From Clavelina lepadiformis (taxonomy: Eukaryota; Chordata; Ascidiacea; Aplousobranchia; Clavelinidae), in the NCBI RefSeq assembly GCF_947623445.1, contig NC_135240.1, positions 9,176,001-9,240,000 on the forward strand: a DNA stretch of 64,000 nucleotides. The letters run 5' to 3'. Both the position numbers and the translations under genes were made by a program. This document shows, piece by piece, positions 45,501 through 61,676 of this stretch; position 1 is the stretch's first letter, and each line of letters opens with the position of its first letter. The notes beneath the pieces are model-generated. The model had not been told where the DNA came from, ran no database searches, and was given only the letters and a program-made list of their open reading frames with translations.

Positions 45501-47774
45501 TTTACGTCATAATGGTTAAGAATTTCGTCAGATGAAAGGATACGAATCTGTGAAAACTATCGTGAGGTAATGAAGGGACACGCGCTACGCGATCAAAGCC
45601 ATGGGAAATTTGGTTAGCTTTGGCGAACAAATTCAGGTGACCGGGAAACCGGAACCTTGCAGGCAATACGCAATAAACATCAATCACCCTTTCAATAGCT
45701 TCTATTTTTGGGCAAAGCGCCGCGTGCCGGAATGATATTGGTTTCACCTCAAATTAGTGTTCTTATTATCAGCGTATAACCATGCAGTATCCTTCGTAGA
45801 TAGATACATATGTATGCATGTAATCGATATAAGCTGATATAACCGATACGCTTTATACGTAACTAATCCAAAGGTAACAACTCTTTGTGCCAAAAAATGT
45901 TAATGGAAATACAAAACGCTTTTTCTTCACTTTATCGAACAATAAAATGCCTGGTATTCCAGAAGACATTTGTTCGAATGCCCCCCACATTTGATTTTAT
46001 CGCTGACAGGAAGAATCCGAAACATGCACACTTACCTTTAATAATGACACAGGGAGTACAATTTTCACCCCAAGCCTGGCCAATATCACGGCAACAGATA
46101 TGAGCTGGTAAAGGTCTTACATATGCCAGCGAGCATGTGCCATTGCCGTATCGTCGGTAACATTTCCCGAAATTAGAGTATGGCGAGTCTGAAGGAAATT
46201 CTGTTGAAAAATTAAAAATCTTACGTATGTAGTTTTTACATGAAACGCAAAACTTAACTAAACAGGAAATTAAGATACCGACGGCCGCTGTGACAATCTT
46301 GTCAAAATTTTGGACACGATGAAGCAAGAAAAATAATACAAAAACAAGTGTGGAAATTTGTTTACTGCGTCTTCGTCTAATTTTTCTTCGCCGGCTTCTC
46401 AAAGAAGGCCGAAATGTTGGAATCGGACGCCGCGGAGAAGACGTTCTGATCCGCGCTGGCGATGAGGAGGAAATCTTTGTTTTACAAAAAGTTCCCTGGT
46501 ATCCCTGATCGCAAATACATCTTGCATGGTTGCCTCGAAATGGCTGACATTTGCCATTTACACACAACGCTTTGCATATTTCTAAAATGAATGTGAGATA
46601 GAATTTGAATATAGAATATACAAACAACGATGCATTGCCGAGATCTTATCAGTTGCCATGTCATGGCTCATGATAAAATTCCAAAAGTTAGTAACTGTGA
46701 GTCGGTGTTTCGTTTACAATTCATATACTGTACTTATGACTTTTCTTATACATCACTAAAACCTTGGCGCTTCGCCTTACTCAAAGAGCGTTCCAGCGTC
46801 GAAGCAGAAATAACTCTGGGGACGTTTCGATACTGACAGCGTCCTCCAGCAAAGCCAGATGGACACATACATGATGCTCCTACACATTCGCCTCCATTTA
46901 GGCATGTAATATCCGAACAAGACGGTGAATTTACCCTGAGTGCATTCGTTGGCTGAAAACCTTACAAACATAAGAACGAAACGTTTCCATTTTAAGCATT
47001 TGGCAAAAATTTAACGCAAAGATTATCATAAAAGTTACGATCTGTTGTTGCTTACCCGTTGTCGGCGAATTGTTCCTCCCTTTAAAAGTATCGAGAACCG
47101 TGGCTCGTTGCGATGGTCGGTTTTTATTCATGCGTTTCCTCATCATTGTTCTAACAGACTTGTACTTTCTGCTTTCGCATGTTCTACCTCGGTACGGTAA
47201 AGGGCACTTGCACTTGTTTGGTTTTAGACAAGTTCCACCATTCTGACAGCTTGGTTTGCAAATAGCTGAACGGAAAAAAAATTTGATTTGCAAAAATGTG
47301 ATTATTTCAAAATAAAAGTATATTACGCTTTCTGCGAATACATAACACTTGCGTAAATTCGGACAGAAATGAGTTCACGTATATACCTGTAGTGCAAAAT
47401 CCTCCTTTAGACGTTGTCCATCCTGGACAGCATCTTGCTCCACAAATGTTAGGCCTTCAAAAAAAAGTCAGGTGGTGTTTACGTCATACAAACTTTAGGT
47501 ATATAGTGAAGTATGAATGAGTCGAGTATAATAAAGTTTTTACAAACCCGTATAATCGTTCGGTGCTAACTCGAATACCAGCAGTATGGGTAACCCTGTG
47601 GCGCGAGAGTAAATTTCTCATGACATTTTTACGGTTTTGAGTAACTACGTTGCTGCTGTAAACCCGGCGTCTCCGAAATCCAGATTCATTTTGGGCGTTT
47701 GCCATTAGGAAAAATAAAAACAAAACGATAAGAAGAGCATTCAGTGGACCTGAACAATGCTTACGAAACTTCAT
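39579..47774 (-). CDS. short fibrillin/LTBP-family extracellular matrix protein with mucin-like insert
   Basis: Nineteen exons, all phase-compatible: 47774-47548, 47454-47387, 47265-47056, 46960-46781, 46581-46366, 46200-46036, 45101-45027, 44929-44804, 43799-43635, 43485-42114, 42018-41876, 41723-41604, 41500-41378, 41287-41111, 40930-40793, 40713-40513, 40400-40260, 40110-39934, 39769-39579; 1404 residues. Order: signal peptide, RRRR, a FUN-like block (GPNICGARCCPGWTTSKGG), three EGFs, a hybrid domain with CC (HICCRDIGQAWG), cbEGF (DVNEC), TB domain with CCC, a 457-residue Ser/Thr-rich exon, EGF, EGF, cbEGF, cbEGF (DVDEC), TB (CCCTMGRAWG), cbEGF (DIDEC), three more EGFs, end. The N-terminal order matches fibrillin (FUN-EGF1-3-Hyb1-cbEGF-TB1-linker-EGF4), with the Pro-rich linker replaced by the Ser/Thr-rich exon. 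Most central cbEGFs and the fibrillin C-terminal domain are absent, so size is nearer LTBP. Likely a secreted microfibril component; TGF-beta binding is unproven. Confidence 0.88.
42114..43485 (-). other. mucin-like Ser/Thr-rich single exon of the fibrillin-like gene
   Basis: 1372 nt, phase 1 in and phase 2 out, encoding about 457 residues dominated by Thr and Ser with few Cys, e.g. TTTKPPTTP and STTRREHLP. It begins by completing the preceding TB domain (LLCPYGSGYSK), then becomes low complexity with many predicted O-glycosylation-type sites. It occupies the position of the Pro/Gly-rich hinge of vertebrate fibrillins. Confidence 0.85.
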
Positions 47775-47779
47775 ATTTG

Positions 47780-47781
47780 CT
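47780..47781 (-). promoter_or_regulatory. candidate trans-splice acceptor of the fibrillin-like gene
   Basis: Minus-strand GGCTATTTGCAG ends just 5 nt before the start codon at 47774. Such a short leader is hard to explain except by splicing onto this site. Confidence 0.5.
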
Positions 47782-47789
47782 GCAAATAG

Positions 47790-50700
47790 CCTGTAAATCT
47801 GTGAATAATCAAACGTAGTACTTTTATGCAGTTATTTTTAAATAAAATTCTAGCTTAGACCAGGCTGTGTCCGTAGATTCTAGCTTAATCCAGACTGCAG
47901 TCTCTTGAATGAGACTTTAGCGCTTTTTGAATGCCACGGGCAACTTATTGGATTTGCCACAAATAAATGACTTAATTGAGCTCGAATCATTGTTCCAAAT
48001 ATTCTAACGGTTAGGCTTTGCCGTATGTAGAAATTCTGCTTTTTAAAGAATTAATCCGTATTTTAGCTTAATATGATATAATGATATTATCAAGAAAAAG
48101 AGACTGCAGAAATCGTATAGCCTACGCCATTAAAGTTACAATGCGCGTGGTATGTTCTACTCATATATGACCTTATCCTGGTTTCTTTTAGTTTAAAAAT
48201 TAGCTTCTGTTTGCCAAGTGCCTTGTATTTCCGTCTTTTAAGATTTTAATAAACTTTGGAATTTATTTGCCAATCTCTCGTCAGCTAACTTTACGAACAG
48301 TCCTTTTTTGTAGCGCGAAGCAGACTGTGGCAAACAAACACTTTGCGTAACTATATATACGACTACCATCCAGCCATCGTTACGTCGGTATCACTTCTCT
48401 TTTTGCAAATGCGGACGCAAATCAATTGGGCCTACTCGCCCAATATTAAATAGGCTATGGTACGTCAAAGAGGTCAAATTTTGCGGTTCTTTACACGTAC
48501 GACGTACGTAAAGTTGCTTACGTAGAAAGATTTTATGTGCGCGTTGATGAAAATTCTTTTCAACCCGCCACCCATTGAAGTTTTATGTAATTACAGTAAT
48601 TTAAAATCCTACTTGCGAATATGCAATTTAGCTACATGTTGTTTTGACTCTTCTGATCAGGTCCAATAACTACTTTCTTCTCACGAACGCAGTTTACGTA
48701 CTTATCATAATTAAATTTTGCCTACGCGTTCGAAATTGCGAATTGTTATTCGAGACACTTTCGGCCAACCATAGGTGATTAATGCAGAAGTGACTTGGGT
48801 TATTTGGGCTCATCATAAATTTTTTACATGACACATAAACCATAAAATAAAACACGATTAAATAAATGCGAGGGACATTATTGATATGTACAATTTACAA
48901 ACGTTATGACAACTTTTAGAATTATACATAATACTTATAACTTATACACCATTGCAACGAATTTTTAAGCCACGATTACACTGGCTAAAGTTTAAACTAA
49001 CTTTGCACACTTGCATTGCTGCTCATGTGCATTTCTTATTTAACATAACGTCTGTGACGTCACAGAGCTATAAGAATGCCAGTTGGTCTTTCACATCTAC
49101 CAAGCTCTTTTGAATTAGTCCGAGTGACAAGAAGATTTTTGTTCCTACAAATATATTTCAAAACGAAAACTTTTCCCGGATCGCATCGCAAATGCACATT
49201 TTTAAACAAATGAACACACCGCCAGACACTAAATGTTTTACGTTTCCGTCCAGGTACTATCTCAAATAAAAATATAAAGAGGCAACCAAGCTTCAGGTTC
49301 AATATAAAAAGACAAAGTTATTTTTCACAAAAATTTACAAAACAAGCATATAGGCTACCGGTTGCACAACATAAATTCTTAACTCGGGCTCAGCTCGGAT
49401 ATCGGAATCGGTACATTTCAAAACGTTGGCAATGTACGTAACTGAAATGAGCAACTTTTTGATTCACATAGCATACACACCCCTTAAATTTAATGATATT
49501 TCTTACTTAAGAACAGAGTGTATATCGCTAAACTGTTTCAGAAACAAGATTTTTGCTGTTTTGCACTTATAAAGTTACGTTATGGTGCGTTGTACGTCAA
49601 TGCTATTTGAGTTATATAGTGTACACAACAATTTTGTTTTTAAACTGTCGATTGTTACAATTGACTGTTTCTTGCTTTACAGTAATTACTAACTATACCA
49701 AGCTGACTGACTAAAACGGTTACTTGTATTTGCACCCATGTGAAACTAACATCCATACTCAATTTAACCAGACATATATAATATAGTTTGTATAGTTTAA
49801 CTAGCTTATATATTTCTGGTTTAACAAACTTTTACTTTGGTGGTAAATGATAATAATCAATTAGCTAACCTTATAAAAATAATAAATACAAATACATTAA
49901 TTGAAAACAGTTAGACTGCGACTAAATGTATAAGTAGAACTGCAAGTGGGTGCAATACCGTTATCACTGACCAACGTAATTCAAAAAGTTAAGATGTTCA
50001 TGTGATCTGCTGCTATTGCTAGTATGCACGCAGCGACTAACCAATGGCATGAGCGATAGGAAATTGCTTGAGGAATGGTTGGTTTTGAGTTTCCTGAAGA
50101 ACTCAAACAAGATGCTTAATAATTACTATATTGTAAACTAGAGTTAAACTATTTATCTAAACAACTCAAATAGTAACACTCAAGCACATATCCAATTAAT
50201 ATGCAATCCGTTGTTCCGGGCCAGCGGCCTTTGTTCTGTACACATTAAATCTGCATGCGTGAGAGTGTAACTGGTCTAAAATTGATGCATATATAGCTGA
50301 TTCATCTTATTGCTAAATTTTTACCGGGAAAAAATTGGGACATTCCCTGTTATCATACCGCATTCTGAAATGAAAATTTCAGTATCAGGCGATTTTATGT
50401 TTTGTTAAAGGCTACTTAACCACTCTGCCAGTTGGCAAACGTGGCACTATTCTAGCCTATAGGCCTACAATTAAAACATTTTTGTTGATTTATTATCAGG
50501 CAGGTCCACATGGTAGGATTTATATTGGTAGATAGGATTTTCTTAGGGATGCATTAAGTTGTCGTTTGCCAGCATGGAACGAAAGCAATGCACGCTTCAT
50601 ATGCCCGTGCTGAGAAAGGACAGAAGGTGGACAATTGAGGAGCGCGTTTTTGTACGGTATCAAGAACAGATTATTGTATATCACGGAATTAAGTTCAACG

Positions 50701-51670
50701 TGGCCCGAAATAATTCCTTTAAAACAAATAAGTTCTCGTATCGTTTTGATACTTTACAACATTGAAGAACATTAAAAATGAATCTGATATCTGTATACAT
50801 TAAAATGCCTTTTCCTGTTCAATGGTCTGGTGAACAGTTCCAAGTTGGAGCAAAACCACAAAAAATTTTTAAAAATTATTCGGAAAATGAATAAAGACAA
50901 GCCTCTTATCACTAGCTCGGTAACCAAGACTTGAATGAAGATAAATAGTCAAGGAGTTAAAGTTACACTAAGATTTTTCTCAGGATAAATTTTCTTAAAT
51001 TGTATCAAACCAAACATAACAGATTACTGGACTATAGCTTTGCTCTTCTTGTTGAGGTGTTTCAGTATCGGCTTTCAGTGTGTAATGAACTACATCTTCA
51101 ACTGATGAACTGATATTTTCCACAAAAACCATATATTTTATGTCTTCGCACTGTATATGATGGTCATAATTAAATATATAACGAATGGTCACATAGCCAC
51201 TACATTGGTTACATAGTTATAGTCACTGCACCTAAGTTAATGCCAGTTCAAATTTAAACACAATTTTATACATTCTACACTGTTCTAGACAAATCAAAAG
51301 CTTTTCCAGAAAACACTTGTCATTTCGATAGGTTATTGGATTTTGGAATGCAGCGCCAACCTTAATCACCCAATGTAAACATCGAATATAATTATTTGAA
51401 AGTATGCTGTTCAATGTGCTGAAATATTGCATTGCATACTGGACAAGTTCTTACTGTGGAATTATTTATATATATCTTATTTCACTCAGATTTTTATGGT
51501 AAATTTTGAGCCCTTTTTTTTCACCTTTGTGTTACCTAAAGCTTAATGGTTTCAGACACAGTAAAACTGTTCTGTGTAAAATAATAGCAGTAAAGTGAGC
51601 GTATGATTGGTTTGTGATTTCAGATATTAGCAAATGACTGAGTAGAAAATAGCTTATTCTTTAAAGTGTT
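47790..51670. other. gene-poor stretch between the fibrillin-like and CARF-like genes
   Basis: No gene that I can support. Open frames on minus at 49060-49302 (Cys-containing, no ATG start), 50995-51192 and 51232-51432, and on plus at 50559-50765, show no family resemblance. The first three could be exons of an unrecognised minus-strand gene. Confidence 0.45.
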
Positions 51671-51709
51671 GTGCAGTTGTGTTAACGTTTTCTTTAATTG
51701 CTTTGTCAT

Positions 51710-54700
51710 ATGGCATTTCCCTATCATATAAGCTATAGTACAGAAGGTGTGGATGAATTTATTGAACACATCAAGGATTACTCATTGACCAACTATGTTG
51801 TGCTCCAAAAGACAAAGGACTATGCAAATAAAGGTATTTTGTTTATACTGAAGAATTTAATTTAGAATTGTGCCATGTCCATGCGTATCAATCAAATGTA
51901 TGTATGCATAACTTGTAATTTTAAATGCTTTATTAGCTCTATGTTTCATTGTTGTACAATCCAGCCTATTAAAAATATTATTATGATACAGTCTAAAACT
52001 TTTATAACTTTGATATCAGAAAATAAGGTTTAGAAATTAAATTTCGCTAGTCGTTATTGTATGATATTCAAATTTAATAGGTTGCACAAAGCTTTACCAA
52101 AGGTAATTTCTTCTACAGATTGGAAACCACATGCTGGCAGAAGAGTGTACTGGGAACACATGGGAATTCACAACACTGTAAATATTGCTTTTGATGGAAG
52201 TCCTTTTATGTTTATTGGAAGAAGAGTACTTGGATGCCATCAGGGTAAAGATAAATGCAAAAAGGCAAAGCTTGAATTGTTTCTACAGAAACAAAGGGAA
52301 AGGGTAGGCATTTTTCTTACATGCTTTATTACTAAACATACTTGCCTTTGCCTGATGATAAACTACTCCGATTGAATTGCCTTCAATCTTTCGTATATAT
52401 GTCTTTCAAATTAATTGCCTGTGTGCTGACTTAATGCTTTGTGTCAGTCTTTTGTTACTGTATACTTACTGTAATTGTTGGAGATTTTTTAATTTAATTA
52501 TTGCAAATTGACATTACATTAACCAACCTTTTACATGTCTTTCTTTTCAGGAGGAAAATCTTCCCACTCCTGTGAAAAGGCGACAATTGATTCAACCTTC
52601 AAAGAAGAAAGATTGTCCAGCACAGATTTATACTCTTCAGATTGCTAAATTTCCAGATTACCAGGTATTTGATACTATAGCATGGGATATGTGGCCAATT
52701 TCTTTCTGTTTCTTTCAAATTGCTGATAGCTTGCTGTAACTCAGACAGTCAACAGCCTAGTTATTACACATGATCAACAACCTACATCTGTGATTTTCAA
52801 CCAGATGGAATTTGCAATGAGTAGGGCAGAGATGCCACAAAGCCATCTAGTATTTCTGTATTTGGTGTGCAGAACTTTTAATTAAAGTTTAAGATACTTT
52901 GCTTGTTAGATCTAGCATTATCGTATCCTTTAAAGGTCAGATGATTCTAGGTATCGCAATATTGATCCACACTCTAAACCGACTAGATTTTATACAGGAA
53001 TGATTGTTCATGTATTTTTGTGGTGTAACTAAGAGTGTTATTAAAGAAACAATGCAGTCGTATGTTATGAGTATTAAAGTATGTATGGGCTATATACAGC
53101 ATTTTCCTTGCATAGTAATATTCTTCACCCTTATATGGCATACATGTGATTGCATTAGATTAAAGAATATGCAAAAGGTTAATTTAAGAATATCTGTGCA
53201 GAAATGATAAACTAGCAAGTATTTTTCTTGTAACCTAGATTTCATCTACAAAAACCTACAAGTTAATGACGAACATAAAATGTGTGCATGTTCACTTGCA
53301 GGTTAATGATAAGTCAGTCAGGGATAGAAAAGAAGTCTCAGCACGACTGCGCAGGGATTTGGAAAGCAATGCCGAAAGTATTAATTATCAGATGATGTAC
53401 TACACGACTGAACCCAAGCTGACTGACCACACAGGACACGCTGTGGCTTCCTTGACTACAGAAGTGAATATCTTTGCTTGTACATTTTGTTTAACATTAA
53501 AAAGGAATGTTTACTGTTAACCTAGCTTAAAGTGTAGAATGTACAGTAGACACTTGCATTTGGTAAGACAGTGACATGTGTAATGATTTGTATTATGTTG
53601 TTATAATGACTGCTAACATTGATTAACTACTTGGTCCTTGCTACTACTATATAACTAAACAAATATCAATGTCTTATTACCTAATTTCCTATCATTAATC
53701 ATGACATTGATAGACCCCTGGAATCCCTTGTGGCTCCGTGGACCCCAGGTTGGGCTCCACTGCTGTAAACATTAAGTTTAGATACATTATGTATGCATTT
53801 TTAATCTATAGATACTTGTTATTACGTTTGTTTTTGGTTAGGAAATAAGTGAAAAGTTTGAAAAGTTTCAAGAAAGGAGTTGTTGCAAAAGAGCGTGTCC
53901 AATTACCACAATATATATTGACACAAATATTCCCCCCAAGAAGCCAAGAAAACAGGTATGTAGTTCTTATAATAAATCGCGCACTTCTAATTTACAAATA
54001 TTTGTAATTTAAAATTACATTTACAAACAATAATATCATACATTATGACCAACTATGTATAGCGATAAATTATTTGAACGCTTGAGAATGACTGCAAATT
54101 TTTGCAATCCTTAAACTTAGCTTTAGCAATTATAGATTACACAGCGGTGTTGAAACATGAACAAAAAGAAGGTACTGATTCAGCTATTTTGCTGAGAGGG
54201 TTTTCATAAAAATTTTCACAATTCCTTTAATTAATGCTTAATAACGTTGCTAATTATGGTCACAGTTGATTCAAAACTTTGGATTCTCAATGTGTTTAGA
54301 GAGTAGCCTACATACGCACGCACATCGGAAATTAGACAATTGCACGTGCAGTTGTTTGTGATTACTGATTAGTTATGTTGTAGTGCCAGATATTCACCTC
54401 TGTGACGTAATAAATTTATTCATTCAATACACAATAACTCTAGAGAACTTATAGATAGAAGTAGGCCAACACCTGAGACCTATATACGGTATTTTGTTTG
54501 CCAGTATAGATGAATTCGCAAAAGTTATTGTATCATACTATTCAGCCACTGAATAGGCGCACGTTTTCTGCTGAGTCAAATCCTTTATCATGCAATGAAT
54601 TTATTACGTCACACATGGGGTCAACATGCGCACTTCGGTAAGTTTGGTTATCCTGCCCTCTTTTATCTTAGCACATTACTGTAGAAGACAAAGGGAATGA

Positions 54701-54710
54701 AAGTATATAG
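51710..54710 (+). CDS. CARF/ALS2CR8-domain protein (calcium-responsive transcription factor-like)
   Basis: Exons 51710-51833, 52119-52303, 52551-52664, 53302-53463, 53842-53955 and a probable terminal exon 54672-54710, all in phase; 245 residues. CARF in mammals is a calcium-responsive transcription factor; invertebrates have many small proteins with the same domain, mostly uncharacterised. Seen here: a VVLQKTKDYANKDWKP start, GRRVYWEH, PFMFIGRRVLGCHQGKDKC, the conserved KKKDCPAQIYTLQIAKFPDY block (Cys plus FPDY), then RKEVSARLRRDLESN and a PKLTDHTGHAV segment. These are typical of the ALS2CR8 domain. The first exon (41 codons) is short but in frame with a good donor. The terminal exon has a good pyrimidine tract but adds only 12 residues, so the C-terminus is less sure. 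No second DNA-binding domain is seen. It lies 288 bp upstream of the FH acceptor on the same strand. Confidence 0.72.
53712..53764 (+). mobile_element. solo right end of a hAT-like element
   Basis: Sequence GACCCCTGGAATCCC ... CCGTGGACCCCAGGTTGGG followed by CTCCACTG matches the typical right terminus of Charlie-type hAT elements (...GGTTGGGnnCCACTG). No left end or duplication was found, so it is a relic. It lies in the CARF-like intron before exon 5 and may belong to the same family as 26029-26110. Confidence 0.45.
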
Positions 54711-54995
54711 TTATATACTCTATAAGTTCTGTTAGTGATATTCAGCGGCTGAATAGTGTGACACCGTAACTTTTGCGAATGCATGTATATTGTATACTGG
54801 TATTTTATTACGTCAGAAAGCAGGTCATTATTTGCCTGGATTGATGAAAGATTTCTATGGTTATTAACAAGAAATGTTACGCTCCAGTGGTTCAGTCTTT
54901 TAGCTCATGCAAAATACTGCCCGCCTAAAAATAGTCAAGTTGGCTCCAGCAACCTTCAGAATATTGCGGTGTTGTGATGTTGTCTAACTTGTCTT

Positions 54996-54997
54996 AG
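54996..54997 (+). promoter_or_regulatory. candidate trans-splice acceptor of FH
   Basis: TTGTCTAACTTGTCTTAG ends 19 nt before the FH ATG at 55017, with a good pyrimidine tract. Confidence 0.5.
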
Positions 54998-55016
54998 GTC
55001 GCGTGTGTTCATAGAG

Positions 55017-59401
<4,385 letters not shown>

Positions 59402-60679
59402 TCTTATTTTTCCTTCAGCAATATTCTTGGAACAGTTCATGCTCGAAAGATTTATTCATATTTAACTACAAAAATACAAATTTGTGACGTGTAGGTATCT
59501 TTAGATTCTAGCGGCTGCTGAACACCCGATATTTTTGCGCCAGCCTTGGATTAAATTATGTAGCTTTGGGACAGGAAAGTACGCAGTTACAACCTGATTT
59601 TTATACAATATCACTTACAGTTGGCTTTAATAGGTGAATTAACATGTTTAAACCAGTCTTAAAGTATGGCTTTAATTGGATGTATGCTTGGTTTGTATGC
59701 CGGCATTCTCTAAAAATTAACCTCACCGCAAGGTGGAACCAAACAAAACAAAGGGCAAAAGGTCGGTCTTCGTTGCGAGGAACCAAATCCGAGAATGATT
59801 TAAGTGCAACAGTTTATTGATAAACGATGCATTACATTTTATGGTCAGGAAATTTTCTCTGCGCCGTTCCTGTCTGGCTTAAAGGTAAAATAACGGAAGT
59901 AATCAGTCATGCGCTAAATTATCAGTAAAACACAATGGGGACGGTGGCGATAGCTACCGCATAACTATATGTCAGACATGATGCGAACGCACTTTTCTAT
60001 TTTGCTCTTTGGAACAGGTCATCACAAACTGATATCGTGTATCTTAACAAATAGCAAATTGTTTTCTATTTGAAACCTTCTAAACCCGGTTCACACTTGC
60101 TTTTATACCCATCGTTAACATTTTTTACATCACGATGATCCTGTGTATATGAACGTAAAAACGGCATCCACTTTTGGGAATTCGGGTAAAAATAAAATGT
60201 CAAAGCTCTCTACACACACATAATATATGGTCTTATGCATTAGGCCTACACAGCTTCAGTTAAAAGGTTCTAATCAATCTTAGATATGAGGATAAACGAT
60301 GTTGTAAAATGTCCCGTTTTTTATATTTATGAATGTCAAATGTACTTCGTTATAACAGTGTGCTCAGTTAAGAACATAGTTTACTAGTTGAAACAAAAAC
60401 GTACTTTCGCTTTTTTCTTGACTAATGCCTCAGCTCATCAGTCAAGCTATAGCTACGCTTTGTAAAAGAAATTTTTAATTTACTGCTTAACACAAATATG
60501 AGAGGTAATGCATAAAGTTTTTATTTTGCGTCGCAAAAGATATCCCATTTCCATGAATAAAATGCCGTGATCTTTTATTGTATTTACAACTATTTTAAAG
60601 TGATCTGCCGAAAATTAACTTTTGTAGGTATGAAGTATATATAGGCTATTTATGCACGTTTATAAATTCTATACGAAAA

Positions 60680-60750
60680 ATTATATACAGTATGTATAAT
60701 TATATATATAGCTCTATAGTTAGCTATATATAACTATAGCTCAGCCTATC
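60680..60750. repeat. AT-rich palindromic tract
   Basis: Repeated TATATA, AGCTATA and TATAGCT motifs around 60690-60740 could form a hairpin (ATAGCTCTATAGTTAGCTAT...ATAACTATAGCT). Low complexity; no function inferred. Confidence 0.5.
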
Positions 60751-61624
60751 CATGTCTTATTAATTATAAATTACGTTTATTGAGCAATTTGTAAGCTAAT
60801 AGGCAATTGTTGTATTTCTATTAAATTTCTTAAGAATTAAATTATCTACTGGGAGTTACACCCATACAAAATTTACACCTAAATATGAATATGGAAAACG
60901 TTTTATTTCGATACAAAATACTTAATCAAGGTTTAAAGATAATAATTACAACTAAATCTATTATAAAAGGTTACCACGCAATAAATTACGGCCATATAGG
61001 TAAAATTTGATTCACCTGATTTACCCCTATAAAAAAGTGTGTTGGGTTTGGGTTGATAACACTGCAAATGAGCTTTTTCAATTGCTGTCTGCATTAGATT
61101 GATAAAAAATCAATTAATTTTTGAAATAAGAACATTGGTAAATCTACACGATCTATTGACTTGTTAGTCAGCGAAAATTATAATTTTCCCTCTACATACT
61201 GGCAAGGTTTAATTGAAGGTGTCTAGGAGTTAGCTTATCAAACGACAAACAAATTACTTTGACAATTAGATTCTCGGACAGTTTTCGAATTTAATTAGAT
61301 CTTGAACAGTAGAAAACAAGCGTTTCACAAAATGCCGTTAATTCGCTTTTAAAAATTTAAGCCGCAAACACCGTTGGAGCCTTATAAATTTTTCATGCTT
61401 CATTGCTTCAAGATTAATTTCTTTCAATAAGTAAAAGACGGACAAGAATTTTCAATTAACAAGTGCTGGCAAAACATAAGACGATTATCTCACAAATTCG
61501 CCAATTGCCAAGTTGGTTCCAGCTACTTGAATATCCTCAAACACAATTTTCTTTGTTGAAACCAAATACAGTATTATTTCAAGGGACAAACAATAAGTTT
61601 GGGACTTTATTACGTTTTTTTATT

Positions 61625-61676
61625 GACGTCGTGGACGTCGTGGACGTCGTGGACGTCGTGGACGTCGTGGACGTCG
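61625..61676. repeat. 9-bp tandem repeat (GACGTCGTG)5.8
   Basis: Five perfect copies of GACGTCGTG plus a partial one. The period is a multiple of three, so any frame through it stays open: plus gives Asp-Val-Val repeats, minus gives Arg-Arg-Pro repeats. Each unit contains the palindrome GACGTC. Confidence 0.97.

Noticed and set aside
47548..47774. Idea that the fibrillin-like gene is two genes split at the mucin exon
   Set aside because: The TB domain is completed across the exon boundary (43635 to 43485) and all phases fit, so one gene is the better reading.
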